Shown here: one piece after another, positions 1 through 11,289 of the stretch
How the letters are laid out: every line of letters begins with the position of its first letter
How positions within the stretch are numbered: the stretch's first letter is position 1
From: Salvator merianae
Lineage: Eukaryota > Chordata > Lepidosauria > Squamata > Teiidae
Length of the DNA: 64,000 nucleotides
NCBI GenBank assembly: GCA_003586115.2
Contig: QVOM02000116.1
Coordinates: 34,809,946 to 34,873,945, forward strand
Reading direction: 5' to 3'
Position numbers and translations under genes: made by a program
The notes under the pieces: model-generated
What the model saw: the letters and a program-made list of their open reading frames with translations, nothing else
What the model was told of the DNA's origin: nothing
Database searches by the model: none

Positions 1-1687
1 CTACATCAGATCTGCTCTGCCTTTTAAGTTCCCCTTTTAAGTTTGCTTTTCCCCATGTGTCATATTGTTTTAGATTGTAAGCCTGGAGGCAGAAACTTAT
101 TTGACTTATGTATTGTAAACTGCTCTGAAACTCTTCTGGCTTAAGTATCAGAAGTAAACAAATAGAATGAATGACTAATAAATGTATAAATCTGCAATTG
201 CCTCTCACTATTGTCAGTCTGATGGCCAAGGAGGAAGCCATTGATATTTCCACCAGGGTGTTGGGTTGGGCAAAGAGGTCTGAAACTTCCTACAAACACA
301 ACTGATGTCAAATCAGGGAGGTCTTGGGGCAAGGCAGAAAAGTTAGGTCGGAGGACCACAAGTGAGCCCCAGTCAGCGAGATTAGTTGTGCCTTTTCCTG
401 CTAATTGGTGTAGTCTAGACTTGTCTCAGAATAAGGCAATCAGACGGAATGTAGCGGTATTAGAATTTGAAGTGGTAGTTTATTCTATCTAATGAACAAA
501 ACAAAGCTCCCTGCAGGAGGAAAACTAGTACCTCAGGAAGAAAAGTCCATCTGTGCTAGTTTTCTCCATGAGAGTAGTCAGATTTATTTTAAACCATGAG
601 AAATGTAGTTGCTGCTTAAATTGGTACAGTCAGTTCCAGGATTCTGCCATGTCATTCTGCTTTATTTGCCAATTATTTGCCTGAGCAGCATGAGAAGAAG
701 CTATATGCAAGTGGCTCCCCCCAGTGTTGTAGTAACATATAAACTGGCTTTTGTTTCCAAGAAAAATACAAGATCAGGGTGTTCATATTTACTGTTTTTG
801 CTGCACAGGATATGACATAATATTCTCTGAGTCATGGAAAGTTTTGGGGCCTCTTTCAGATTTTTGTTTCCTTTTGAGGACAGCAGCTGGAGTGCAGTGT
901 GCAAACTGTATTACTTAGTAGTGGATGGGGAGTGGCACGTGAAAAGTAATGAACAGCACACAGAACCCTCCCTGCACAGGAAACATTCAAAAGCAGGCAG
1001 ATTGCATAAATCTATTATCCTCCTATACGTGCATTTCTCTTTCCTGACCATATATTTTGCAAACTCCATATTGCTTTTCTTGGCTTAAGCAGACGTACCT
1101 TTTCCGACATAAGACATCCATTTAAAAGACTCTAAACTTTAGAGATTTTCCAAATGACGAGGGGAAATGCCGGCTTGTTTAAAAATGCTGGTGTTTCCCT
1201 TCTGCAGCCTCAAAAAGACCATCAGATTGGCCCAACAAAAATGGGTGAGACTTTGTGCATTTTCTAGGGCCTGTAATGCAATTTCTAGCTCACTCAGTCT
1301 GGTACCCTCACACTTTTCTTAAACTGGATCTATTCTAGACATGGTAGTTAAGGTCTGGCTATACCTAAATTTAATTGCCTTTGATAAAACTTCAGTGTGA
1401 GAGAACAAATCAGCAAAGTAACAAACAGGTTTTTTTCCGCATTGTCTCACCCACAGGCAGATTTTTGGAGATTAGATGATGTCAGGAAGAAAATGGCTCC
1501 TCATTGTAGTGAAGTGTTCTCATTCTGAAAGTGAATCAAAGGTGGATTAAAACTTAGGTATAACTGGGTTCTCAGCTTGGGATGTGCTACAAGATGTTCC
1601 TGTGCAAAGAAGTATCTAGGAGAGGCTTGGTTCAATTCATGGAAGCCAGGGCTATCAATGGCTATTCACCCTGATGTCAGTAAGAGG

Positions 1688-2040
1688 TGAACATAAGAAG
1701 AGCCCTGCTGGATCAGGCCACAACCCATCTTGGTCTGGTATCCTGCCTCACACAGTTGCCCACCAATTGCTTTTAGGCATTGCAAGCAGAAGACAAAGGC
1801 AAAACCCTCACCTGCTCTTGACTTTATGGCCTTTAGAGACATCTTGCCTGTCTCTCCAAAACCTGGAGATGTCACTAGTAGCCATGAATTTGTCTAACCC
1901 TTTCTTAAAGGTGTCCTGTCACCATCTGTTCTGTAGTAAATTCCATAGACCGATGATCCTCTGGGAGAAAAAATACTTCCCCTTGTTGATCTTAATTTTC
2001 TTGCCATCAGCTTCATAGAGTGCCTCCTGGTTCTAGTGTT
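1688..2040 (-). mobile_element. CR1-type LINE 3' fragment, decayed
   Basis: Read on the - strand, this matches the 35.2-35.75 kb LINE fragment. It encodes remnants of the reverse-transcriptase C-terminal region (NTRTRRHSMKLMARK, residues typical of the NTRTRG motif in CR1 ORF2) and then the non-coding tail ending in a block meaning 'CTGATCCAGCAGGGCTCTTC' on that strand. Frames are broken by stops and indels, so it is a dead 5'-truncated copy. The family call rests on similarity recognised by eye. Confidence 0.65.
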
Positions 2041-2049
2041 GTGTAGGTG

Positions 2050-2222
2050 GTTTAGCTCAGGCCAGCTGCTGGGAGACTGCAAGCAGAGCAGGCTGTGTGC
2101 TCATGTCCTGCTAGTGGTCTTCTTGTGTAGCTGGTTGGCCATTACGAGAGCAGACTGCTGGACTACATGGGCCATGGGTCTGATCCAGTGGGGCATTTCT
2201 TGCATTCTTAGGGTAGGCCATC
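2050..2222 (+). mobile_element. CR1-type LINE 3' tail, opposite orientation
   Basis: The segment ends in TCTGATCCAGTGGGGC, the same LINE tail that appears on the other strand at 1688-1790. It also shares the GGTTGGCC...GCTGGACTACATGGGCC block with squamate LINE tails. It lies immediately after the minus-oriented copy, so the two 3' ends point away from each other. Either there were two insertions or one copy rearranged. Confidence 0.5.
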
Positions 2223-2522
2223 TCATCTCATTGGATAGTTCTCATTAGTATTCTCTAACTAGTGCAGTGTGCAGACAGAGGAAGAGGAAGGAGCAGTCTT
2301 CCAGGTGTACATGTGATAATACCATTCGTCTGTGCAGACAACTGAAATCTGTACAGATCAGATACTTTCTTCCAATTTTCTCAGGAATCTTTTGGCAACA
2401 AAGTATAATTGTCTCTTGCAGATTTAGGAGTCAGAGTTTGTGATCCTCCCTCACTACTGAAAGACAAAATGGCACCAGAAGCATATTGAAGTAAACACTA
2501 CCCTGCTAAGTACAGTTAAAGA

Positions 2523-2690
2523 TACTCACGAACTGTGCTCAACTCCTGGTGACTATGTGGACACATTTGTGTAGTTTTCGTGGAAAGAAGTAGAAGTTGC
2601 TTGGTGTTGCCTTCTTCTGCAGAGATTGTGGGGATTATATCTGAGACCTTCTGTATGCAGTGCAGATGTTCCATCACTGGATTACCTCTG
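2523..2690. repeat. Possible interspersed repeat (SINE-like)
   Basis: The phrase GTTGCCTTCTTCTGCAGAG preceded by GTTTTCGTGGAAAG resembles a widespread reptilian interspersed repeat with a GTTTGCCATTGCCTTC core. No A or B box or tail was seen. The assignment is by resemblance only. Confidence 0.3.
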
Positions 2691-2807
2691 CTAGCTTACT
2701 GAGAAAAGGAAATCCTTAAAATTAGAAGAATTTACAGAGTCTGAAGAAGTTCTCTCTGTTTTTTTTAATTCAGCCCTCATCACCTTTGGTCATATTACAG
2801 TCCTAAG

Positions 2808-2937
2808 CAGTGGCGGCTGCCAGCTTTAACAGGGGGTGTACTGCTGTGACAATACGGAGGCCTGGAGGCTCTGCGAACAGCATGGCACACTTTGTGCAGG
2901 GTGTGAACACCCGCCTTAAAGTCGGCGGCCACCGCTG
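2808..2937. mobile_element. hAT-like palindromic MITE, copy 1 (internally deleted)
   Basis: The element begins CAGTGGCGGCTG and ends GGCCACCGCTG, which are inverted relative to each other. It is flanked by a perfect 8-bp direct repeat GTCCTAAG (2800-2807 and 2938-2945). CAG...CTG ends with 8-bp target duplications are the hallmark of hAT transposons. At 130 bp it is shorter than the 184-bp copy at 39146 because the left palindrome arm is partly deleted. It has no coding capacity, so it would have depended on transposase supplied elsewhere. Confidence 0.8.
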
Positions 2938-4054
2938 GTCCTAAGCTTCCTTTCATGGAAGTAAGCATTGCTTGGACCTATTTCTGTGTAGAGATGTTCA
3001 AGATTCTGTAGTTAATCCTGTTTCACTTCCTTGTCATGAAAAATAAGCTGTAGAACATTTCTTCCCCTTCCATTTAACAAACAGAAGTTTTCTAAGGGAA
3101 AGTTTAACTCAATAGCATAGCACATGCATAGACTGTAACAAGTTGGGAAAGACTTCAGTAGGCAGAGAGTGCTAGATCCATTCTATTATGGATTTTCTTA
3201 CTACCACTGTTTTTGTTTTTAAATTAAACAAAAATAATTGGTTCTAAATAAAAAAAAATGTTCATATCATGTGGCTGTCTACAGATAAGGACCACAGGAT
3301 GATGAGGAAGGAGTGAGGCTTGGATTGTTATAGTTTTATTTATGGTCATCATGGAAACCATAAAAATACAAATTTGGACTGGAAGCCTCATCTCCATTCT
3401 CCCTGAGCCACACTTTAATCCACTGTGGATCAAAGCAAAAAGCACAGTTTGAGCAGACCAAAGCAAGGTTTTCAATGGGAATCTTGGCCTTCCTAATCTG
3501 CAAGCCACTGCTAATTCTAACTTGTCTTATAAATAAGACAAGGTTGTATTTACCTAAAAAAAAAAAGCATCAGGTGTTCAACATGTTTGAAATTCAAAAT
3601 CCATGTGCCCATTAGCCTTTTCTGAAATAGTAGCTCACGCCCTGCATGGTGTTTTGGGGGGACCAAAGCAGACAATATGCAAAATGTCTGGATATAGTGT
3701 GTGGATCTAGGAAGGCCATGGCAAGTAAACAGATGGAAATAGCCCTTCCACAAATGCAGTTCTGCATTCTGGATAAAAAATCCGCCACTATTATCTATTA
3801 CAGTACTCTTTATCCTAGGTAAGAAGCAACCATCAGCTTGGACTGTTTTGTCCATGTACAGCTGAAGGCTGCCTGCTCTGACCTGCAGGTACTTAGCGTT
3901 TAAATCAGGGCACTGAAATGTGTTGATGTTGAAGGACTACAATGGTCATGGTGGGGGGTATACAAGGAGCACCCCACAGGTAGGCGAGGATTTGTTGGCT
4001 ATGATGGCCAGAACATGGGAATTACCTGCAGAAGCAAGCAGTTATTAGTTGATT

Positions 4055-4157
4055 ACCTCTGAGTGTTTCAGACACGGCAAATTGGGCTTTGAAGTGACAC
4101 AGTGGTAGGGATTTCCATACCAATTTCTCACTTGCCATGCTTGAAACACCCAGAGGC
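4055..4157. repeat. Inverted repeat, foldback element core
   Basis: The left arm (4055-4080, CCTCTGAGTGTTTCAGACACGGCAA region) and right arm (4131-4157, TTGCCATGC...AACACCCAGAGGCA) are reverse complements over about 26 bp with a few mismatches. About 50 bp separate them. It is probably the core of a palindromic MITE. The outer ends are not resolved. Confidence 0.5.
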
Positions 4158-4879
4158 AAGTGATGCCTCACCTTCATAGGTGATTTCTCGCACATTGTCC
4201 ATTAAGGGAGATGAATCCTGCTCTAGCCATGGAGATGTTCATTGTGTGCCTGCCTTGACGGTTGCAGCCCTTCAATGTCCGGGCTGCTCTTTGTGCACCC
4301 CTAGCCTGGATAGGTGCGTTTGCTAAAGTTACACAGCCTCCTCAAGCCATTGAAAGCAATAGGTAGAATCGGTTGCATTTTTGTTTAAGATCCATGCAAA
4401 TTGACTGATGTCTTAATGTTACTGCAGGTTTTTGATTTGAGTGGTGAATGTTAGTTAACCACACAAAGGGTGTAAATGTGCTTTGAATGGGAAGCAGGAT
4501 ACATACTGTTTGTCACTCTGGCACTTTGATCTACTTGCTGCATTAGGGCAGAAGGATCAAGTATCGTGTCATTATCTAATTACATTTGAGGTTAGCAGAG
4601 TTCAAGTGGTCTCAAGAGAGGGACAGATATCCCTGCAGGATATGCAAGTTCCACTTTGGAGAAATGAAACTGCTTGGCGGAAACTGCTGGTGCGTCTTTA
4701 GAGCTGTCTGCAAGGGGATGGATATAGGAACCTAAAAAGAAAGGGATAGACCTTGAGAACTAGATCCCAAGCAGCATTCTGCATGTAGCTGTTCAGAAAG
4801 CAAGCTGTGTAGAAGTCAGGTTGTGTTCACATGTTGTTAAAAAAAACCCAACAGCTTAGGGTGGCTCAGAGAAGACTTG

Positions 4880-5082
4880 GGCTGCATCTACACACAATAA
4901 AAAAAGCAGCTTAGAGGGGATAGGAAGTGAAGGCCAGTGTTCACGTATTCCACATTAAAGACCAGAGAAAGCTCTTTGGAAGTGCGTTTTCTGATAGTTA
5001 ACGTAGATTAAAGGCACTGGTGTGTGGATGCTAACACTTCGAAGCCTCTGTTGAGACTTTTTTTCTGTGTGTGTATGCAGCC
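4880..5082. mobile_element. MITE with GGCTGCATC ends, copy 1
   Basis: It starts GGCTGCATCTACACAC and ends GTGTATGCAGCC, which are inverted terminal repeats. The interior resembles the element at 9948-10180, sharing for example the GAAGTRCGTTTTCTGA block. There is no coding capacity. No convincing target duplication was found, so the superfamily is left open. Confidence 0.6.
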
Positions 5083-5258
5083 TTAGCGATGGTTTGCAGG
5101 GGGGATAATTTTCTTGCCAGTCTGCCTCTCCCCCTCTCATGAACATTCTAGGCTAGAAAAGTTGGATTGGAGATGGGATGAGAGCATGAGGGCCACAAGC
5201 TACTGTCTCTAAGGTACTTTTGAGCTACTTTTTTTTTTGCTGAATATGAATGCAGCCT
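5083..5258. mobile_element. MITE with GGCTGCATC ends, copy 2 (one end missing)
   Basis: It is adjacent to copy 1 and resembles the 3' two-thirds of the element at 9110-9337. Both share CCAGTCTGCC, GGGATGGGATGAGA and GGGCCACA, and it ends GAATGCAGCC. The left terminal repeat is missing or fused with the neighbour. It may be a broken older copy into which copy 1 inserted. Confidence 0.55.
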
Positions 5259-5324
5259 CTGCCTGGAATGTTTTCCCCTGCAAGCTACTCAAGAATTACT
5301 CAGATTCTTATTGAACCAGTATAA

Positions 5325-5348
5325 TGTGTGTGTGTTTGTGTGTGTGTA
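5325..5348. repeat. (TG)n microsatellite, interrupted
   Basis: A short TG dinucleotide run interrupted once by TTT. Confidence 0.8.
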
Positions 5349-6679
5349 TTCATCAAGTTAGTTCTTGAGCAATATACCTACAGCACAACTGGTCATCTCC
5401 TACCACAAGATAAATGACTATATATTAAATGCAGTGATGACTTGGACAGTTGGAACCAGTGGGTTCAGCGATCAGAACACAGTTCAAATGCAAGGCTGCA
5501 ATAGGAGATTCAGTCCTACCCCACAGCCCTGTCAGTTCCACTGTGTAATTTGCCACTGTTAAATTTAGCATGTGCACACTGTACATTAAGCTGTATCTCC
5601 TTCCAGAGTTGTATAAATGGCTGTCCTGGCCATATGATTTGTCATTTCACTCAGGGTATGTTCAGATTAGCTATTTCAGTCACCTTTTGGGTGAATTTGA
5701 TGCTGGGGGGGCTAAACTGTAAATAAAATCATTCACCTTACCCCACCTCCAAGCCTGAAATTATATGACCCTTCAACAGCCAGGAGAAAACAACTCTCAA
5801 ATCGCCTTACTCTGAGCAGGGAGCATCTCCACCAATCACAGCCTTGAATTGCTTGTTATGGGGAGGCAACCAATAAGACCCACAGGAGGAGGAACCCATT
5901 GGACAATCAGACAATCAGGGAGGGGCACCAGCCAGCTCTTGCCGGCAGCCAGAGTTTCCTTTGGAACTCAATAATTAAGCAGATCGAACAATCCTGAAAC
6001 TAAAAATATTACTCCTATCCTGCATTCCTTAGAAATGTACTTAAAAAGCACATAGACTTCATATAAAAATGCAGAGTGAGGAAAGGGAGACTTGAGTTAA
6101 AAAGAATTTAATTTGCAATTGCAAACAAAAACCTGGCAGTTAAGGAGTTGGAAACTGCTTCAGCAAAGAGGCAGGGATTTCCTGCCCAGTGGCCAATCAA
6201 TGAGCAGTACCCCTTGCAGTCATGATAGGTTGTCTGTTGAAGTGAACAGGCTGCACTTCAGATGAGTTTTTAGCTGAATAAACAAATACATGTGTTTGGA
6301 AGGCTTGTTTTCTGTGCGCCTAGGAATTATTTGCTCATTTTATTCAGGTGGTTTTAAAAATCCGTGGTATGATCACAGCCTCATTGTCTTGACTTCCAGC
6401 CTACTTTGCTTTGGGCTGCAAAATTAAATAAACACAACTCAGCATGACAAAGTATGAGTTTAGATTCTATTGATTTTTTTGGAATGTAATTGCACAAAAG
6501 TTGCTAGGCTTGTTTTTTTTTTTAACCAAACTATGCAGTACTGATCTCCTTCTCGAATAAATAAGACAAGAAGTTTTTTTGCAGACTTACACACCTGAAC
6601 ATTTTGAATTGTTGGAATAACAATTAGATAAATCAGGGTGTGGTGTTTACCTAGCTGAAATTGTTTTGCATTTTGGCAG

Positions 6680-6796
6680 ACTAAGAAAGCTTTAAAGAAC
6701 ATCCTACAGAAGTGCACTCATCTTCCAGCGCTTGAACCCTTGCTGCATGATGCGCCTCCCAACATCCTGAAACACATTGTTGGCCAATTCAGTAAG
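6680..6796 (+). CDS. SPAG6: SPAG6 internal coding exon (antepenultimate residues block)
   Basis: This 117-bp exon encodes 39 residues beginning TKKALKNILQKC and ending IVGQFSK, in phase 0 at both ends. It is preceded by a pyrimidine-rich tract and AG (6678-6679) and followed by a GTAATT donor at 6797. The peptide matches the C-terminal part of vertebrate sperm-associated antigen 6 as I know it: an armadillo-repeat protein of the axoneme central pair apparatus, needed for sperm and ciliary motility and related to Chlamydomonas PF16. The exon joins in frame to the exon at 8706. Upstream exons encoding roughly the first 400 residues lie outside the window. Recognition is from memory of the family and the residue match is strong. 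The length and phase fit an intact gene rather than a processed pseudogene, because introns are retained. Confidence 0.93.
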
Positions 6797-8705
6797 GTAA
6801 TTGTGCTTCTATTTAATATGTCTCAAAAACTCCATGCTTGGCCAAAATTCCTGAAGCCATTACATCTGACTTACCATTAGGTATGCATTGACACTCATGA
6901 TATCCTTCCTCCCACTGAAGTTTATCTTTGACTTAGTGCTTATGGTTCGCTTAGTTAGAAATCCTGCAAGCTGTTAAATTCTCCAGTTAGAGCCCTTGAA
7001 TGCCCAAAGCCTGCTGTGAATGGTGGGGTTCTTTTGTATCCCACTTGTTTTTTTAAATTCCTGAAGCCAAACAATATGTTATTGGCCTGATTTCTGCAAA
7101 GATTTTTTCCTGAGATATGTCCTAAAATTGTAGAATGATACTACCAGATCATATTTTTTGGCCTTCATATATATATGTATATGTATATGTATATATATAT
7201 ATAAATATATCTAAATGGTGATTGCATAGGGCCTCCCTTAGACCACATCAGCATACAGAAAGGAGGCTCCTAGTATGACTGGTCCAGTATACCAGACAGT
7301 GGTAATCACCAGTAGTTTCACTTGGTTAGATTACCAATGAGAGCTGAACAAACCAACTGGTCTGGCACTAGCCCTTCTGTGCTCAAAAAGGCCTGAAAAG
7401 TTAGGGTTATTTTAGGACCGAGAAATAGAGCACACGTCAAATCGAAGCTGCCTTTCTTCATTAACTCTGGAACACTGATAAAATCCAACCGAGTATTTGT
7501 TTCTTGCTATGATAAACAACCTGCTTACAGTGTTAATACCTTTTCAGGGTAACTTACGATTATGCTTGAAAACATATCAGAAATTGTGTTTGTTTCTTGC
7601 TATTTTTATTACCAATTTTTAATTTCTTTTTTTTCTTTTGAAAACAGTCCCCACTCTGGGCTTCTTGTTCTTTCCTCTTGCTCTAGAGCTTTTATGGCAA
7701 ATTTATATAAGGAATCCAGGTCAGGGTTCTATATCTTTAATAGCTGTATAAAAGGAGGAATTTCAGGAACAGTTGCCTGCATTATGGGGCCTGTGTTGCT
7801 CACCTTTTTGCCAGGGGCCCAGGGAGCAGAGCAGGGAGACTTTTTTGAGCAGGGTGGCTGCTGAGCATGGTGTGTATTTATTATTAAACTGTGTACAGGT
7901 TTTTCGTTTCAACCTGTACAGTATAAGAAACCATCTTGCATTCTTTGTCAGGAGCCTCTACACGAGCTAGGTCCTTGGTTCTATCTGCTTAAACTTCTTC
8001 TGCTTACTTATCAAAGGTACAGGAACCATGACCTGGATTCTATATGGCAGCCATAAAAAATGTATATGACGTTGTTTTCATACTTTTGTAAAAGGGTATA
8101 GTTTTCATTAGAGATGAGGAGAATCATTAAGTCCTATTCCTAATGGGGAAGTTATACGGTTTTATAAGTGTACATTTTTTGTGTTGTAGTGCCATTTATC
8201 TCAGTGAATAACTGCCAAAATTCAAGTCTGTACAACAAATATTTTTCTATTTACCATTAACCCCTGCAGAAATTTGTAAAGGTATAGTTGTTATAACTGT
8301 TTTTTAATCAGATACTTATTATGACTGCTAGGCATTCAGTTTACTTCATTTTTCACAACTTTTTTTACCTGTTTGCGCACAACGACAGTGTTACTCTGAA
8401 TAATGCAATCTCCTGCCTTGAGATTATAAGGTGATCCAGCTTGCCATAGCAGACATGATTGTTTCTGAGATGCTTTTATGAGATGAACAAACCTATTTCT
8501 TACAGGGTAATCCTAGCCATATTTACTTAGAAGTAAGTTCCTTCTGCTGTGATGTTGATTCCCAAGAAAGTGTTGTTAGGATTGCAGACTTAATGTGTGA
8601 GATTCCTTGTGCTGTAGGAAAATTATGCATGATTGTTAGGAGTCACTGCAACCCACTGGCTAAAATATGACATGTTGTTTGGTTTATTTCTTTATCTTAA
8701 AACAG
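6797..8705 (+). other. SPAG6: SPAG6 intron
   Basis: This 1909-bp GT-AG intron lies between phase-0 exons. It holds an AT/ATGT microsatellite at 7168-7211. At about 7073-7230 a segment resembles 59140-59280, sharing GGCCTGATTTCTGCA and CATATTTTTTG. No other coding signal is visible. Confidence 0.85.
7168..7211. repeat. AT/ATGT microsatellite
   Basis: Alternating TA with three ATGT-like interruptions, then a TATATAAATATAT run. Confidence 0.85.
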
Positions 8706-8851
8706 GTTCTGCCACATGATTCCAAAGCCCGCCGCCTTTTTGTAACAAGTGGGGGCCTTAAAAAAGTTCAAGAGATAAAAGCAGAGCCTGGTTCACTTCT
8801 TCAAGAGTACATCAACACCATTAACAATTGCTATCCAGAAGAAATAGTCAG
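8706..8851 (+). CDS. SPAG6: SPAG6 penultimate coding exon
   Basis: This 146-bp exon encodes 48 complete residues plus two bases of a split arginine codon. It opens VLPHDSKARRLF and closes NCYPEEIV. The acceptor is AACAG (8701-8705) and the donor GTAAGA starts at 8852. It is almost identical to the corresponding stretch of mammalian SPAG6, including VTSGGLKKVQEIK and AEPGSLLQEYIN. The strong conservation suggests an active gene. The split codon is completed by the A at 14703. Confidence 0.95.
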
Positions 8852-8944
8852 GTAAGATTAGAAAGCGAGTCTGGAATTTGATTTTCATTCTCTCAGAAGT
8901 GTTATTGGAGCCATCATGGCAGGTTTGCTACAGTTTTAAGTTTC

Positions 8945-9015
8945 CCATTTATTTATAGTTTTATCCTGTCCTATACTCAAAGGTCTCAGGGCAAGTTACA
9001 ACAGAAAAAACAAAA
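8945..9015 (-). mobile_element. LINE 3' tail fragment (CR1/L2-like)
   Basis: The sequence TTTATCCTGTCCTATACTC followed by GTCTCAGGGCAAGTTACAA resembles the 3' end common to squamate CR1/L2-type LINEs, seen again at 15885, 30795 and 32480. Read this way the element lies on the - strand. It is only a tail, with no coding part. Confidence 0.5.
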
Positions 9016-9109
9016 TTTTAAATGAACCCACTAAAAAAAATAACAGTGCCTGAAAGTGGGGAGGGAAAGCTGTTTCCTCAGCCAAAGGCCAGTTTATTTT
9101 TCAGTGTTA

Positions 9110-9337
9110 GGCTGTATTAATACACAGTAAAAGAAAAAAAGCCCCTCTGAGGTGGTTCAGAATTGGCTTAGAGGTGGTTTGCCAGTGCAGTTGTTCACAT
9201 GCCAGTCTGCCCTTACCCCTTCTCATAAATGTCCTGTCCTAGAAATGGTGGATTAGGGATGGGATGAGAACACAAGGGCCACATGCCATCTGTAAGGTGC
9301 TTTTGAGGCACTTTTTCTGCTACACGTGAATGCAGCC
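9110..9337. mobile_element. MITE with GGCTG...CAGCC ends, copy 3
   Basis: It begins GGCTGTATTAATACAC and ends CGTGAATGCAGCC. The interior matches 5083-5258. The A-rich AAAAGAAAAAAAGCC near the left end pairs with GGCACTTTTTCTGC near the right end, giving subterminal inverted repeats. It has no open reading frame. Confidence 0.6.
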
Positions 9338-9947
9338 TAAGCAACATGGGCATTTAGTTAGGGACACAAGAGAGGAGTTGGATGGCCAACCTTGCAGGAA
9401 TATCTATTGAGAATTTTTTAGTTTGTAGGAAGTTGCTTGCATTTATTTACTAAAATGTAATAGAAGATTCCTTTCATTTACTAAGAAATAAAAAAGGAAG
9501 GAAGATACTTTCAAAGCCTGGTCAGGTTATGTCTTAACCACTGAGCTCCATGCTTTGTGGCAAACTGAGGAGGAGTTCCAAAATCAGCTTATGAGGTATG
9601 AATGGGAAAGGGAAAAAAATACAGTGGTGTTTGACATCCATTTTGGCTGTTATGGTGGAAAATAAGGCAGTTAAAAGGAAGTGCTACGAGAGGCCAGGTA
9701 CAACTGAGGGTAAGGGAGACACTGGAAGGCTGCAGTTTTGTTCAAACCTACATGAAAATTGACCCCCCTCCCCCAGTTAGATGTTTCCTGTGGACCACTA
9801 CAAAGTTCTTACTAGATAAAATCAGTATGTAGAAAATCAGCATTATTTTATCTACTTCACAATATCCTATTGAAAGGTGTGGAACATGGGGAAATATGTG
9901 TGAATATATAACGTTACTTTTATTGAATCCAATTATTGGCCCATCTA

Positions 9948-10180
9948 GGTTGCATCCACACCTTTAAAAAGTGCCTCAAAAGCAGTAAAAAGGTGATAGC
10001 ATGTGTCAGCTAGTGTTCCATTCCACCTCTGGCTCACGTCAAAGGGCAAAAAGTGTATTTTGGAAGTACGTTTTCTGAACTCCAATGTTGATTAGAGGTG
10101 AGATAAGAGTACTGCCAAGTGGCAGGTGCTGTCTCGAAGCCGCTTTTGAACCAATTGTTTTTCTATGTGTAGATGCAGCC
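9948..10180. mobile_element. MITE with GGCTGCATC ends, copy 4
   Basis: It begins GGTTGCATCCACAC and ends GTGTAGATGCAGCC. AAGTGCCTCAAAAGC near the left pairs with GCCGCTTTTGAACC near the right. The interior resembles copy 1 at 4880-5082. Confidence 0.6.
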
Positions 10181-10685
10181 CCAGCTGAGTACTGTCTACA
10201 GGGACTGCAAACAGTTTTTAAGGACTTCTAGCCTTGAATGCCTTTTCCTTTGCAAAACATGGACTCTACTATGCCCATGATTGCAATCCCTCCTTCTTAA
10301 TTTCTTGACTCACCTTTAAATTACTATGTTAGATTTTACCGCTTCGGTCCTTGGCTTCTACAGTGGGAATGCATAAATGGATTGGCATTAAGAAACTGGT
10401 GGCATTGATACAAATCTTGTGCTCCAGTAGATTAATAAAATGCTGTGCAGTTGCACTCCCTCTGGTGGTTATTTGCATTTTCCATTGAAGATCAATAATA
10501 TGCTGTAACTCAGCCAAATCAGAACTGAAATGAAGCAACCTATAAACTGAATATAATTATATGCTCTACAGTGTCCTTCCAAATAATTTTCTCTTGCTGG
10601 TGTCTATATATTAAATGTCTTCCATTAGTATTGAGCCTGTCATTCACTTAATTTCACACATACTTCATTATGAATGTACTAAATC

Positions 10686-10697
10686 GGGGGGGGGGGG
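10686..10697 (+). repeat. G12 homopolymer
   Basis: Twelve consecutive G, 64 bp upstream of the 528-bp repeat copy. Confidence 0.95.
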
Positions 10698-10760
10698 CAC
10701 AGGTAGCTGGCCCATGAGGGCAAGGTGAGCAGCATCACTACTCCCTGTACCTCACATGCT

Positions 10761-11289
10761 ATCTAGGATTAAATTCATACAATTGTTGTGGCCCTTTGTA
10801 ATGATTAGTAATGTTAGGAAGGGTCCCAGTTCAGTAGTGAGCATCTGCTTTTGCAACTTCATGTGGGGCAGCCAATGTTTGCAACACATTGTACAAGTTT
10901 CTGCGTTACATAGATGCCTTCCTTCTGCTGGATGTCCAGTTAGCCAGAAGGCCGCATTGGCCGCAGCAGCCTTCTGCCTTTTGAGTGGTAATGGAAGCAG
11001 CTCTTGCAGGTTGAGGCAGGATCTGTATGGCGCCTTAATGGCACCATGAACTTGCACTAAGGGTCTGCACAACCTTGCCCCTTTGTGGCATATTCAATGC
11101 ACAGGATGAGTGCAATGTCTGCATAGATGCTGCACTCATTCCCTTGCCATGCTGCATAGCACAATGAAGCCATTTCCTGTATTTGCTGACTTCCTGGCAT
11201 CATATTGAAGCTGGGGACTCTCCTGCTGAGATGTTGACACTAAGGGAATCCTCCTACTCCTTGCAATCAAGATTCCAGGCGATCTTGAC
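10761..11289 (+). repeat. 528-bp unclassified repeat, copy A
   Basis: The segment from ATCTAGGATTAAATTC to GATCTTGAC is present again, reverse complemented, at 51535-52062. I counted about 16 differences, including one indel, or about 97% identity. Both strands hold ORFs of about 100 residues, but these resemble no family I know and are not conserved as proteins between the copies. No terminal inverted repeat, target duplication or poly-A tail was found. It could be a young non-autonomous element, a solo LTR of unusual form, or a segmental duplication. Confidence 0.85.

Larger units (their letters stand above)
1..6679 (+). other. SPAG6: SPAG6 intron (3' part), repeat-bearing
   Basis: This stretch precedes the first recognisable SPAG6 exon and ends in a polypyrimidine-like tract and AG at 6678-6679, so it is read as the 3' part of an intron whose upstream exon lies outside the window. 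I looked for the preceding SPAG6 armadillo-repeat coding sequence in it and found none. It contains LINE 3' fragments (1.7-2.2 kb), a hAT-like MITE (2.8 kb), a foldback (4.05 kb) and two adjacent MITEs (4.9-5.26 kb), listed separately. The rest is unremarkable AT-rich sequence. Confidence 0.7.

Noticed and set aside
10752..11072. About 100-residue open frames on both strands of the 528-bp repeat
   Set aside because: The frames are not maintained between copies A and B and resemble no known protein. They are more likely chance in a low-stop segment.
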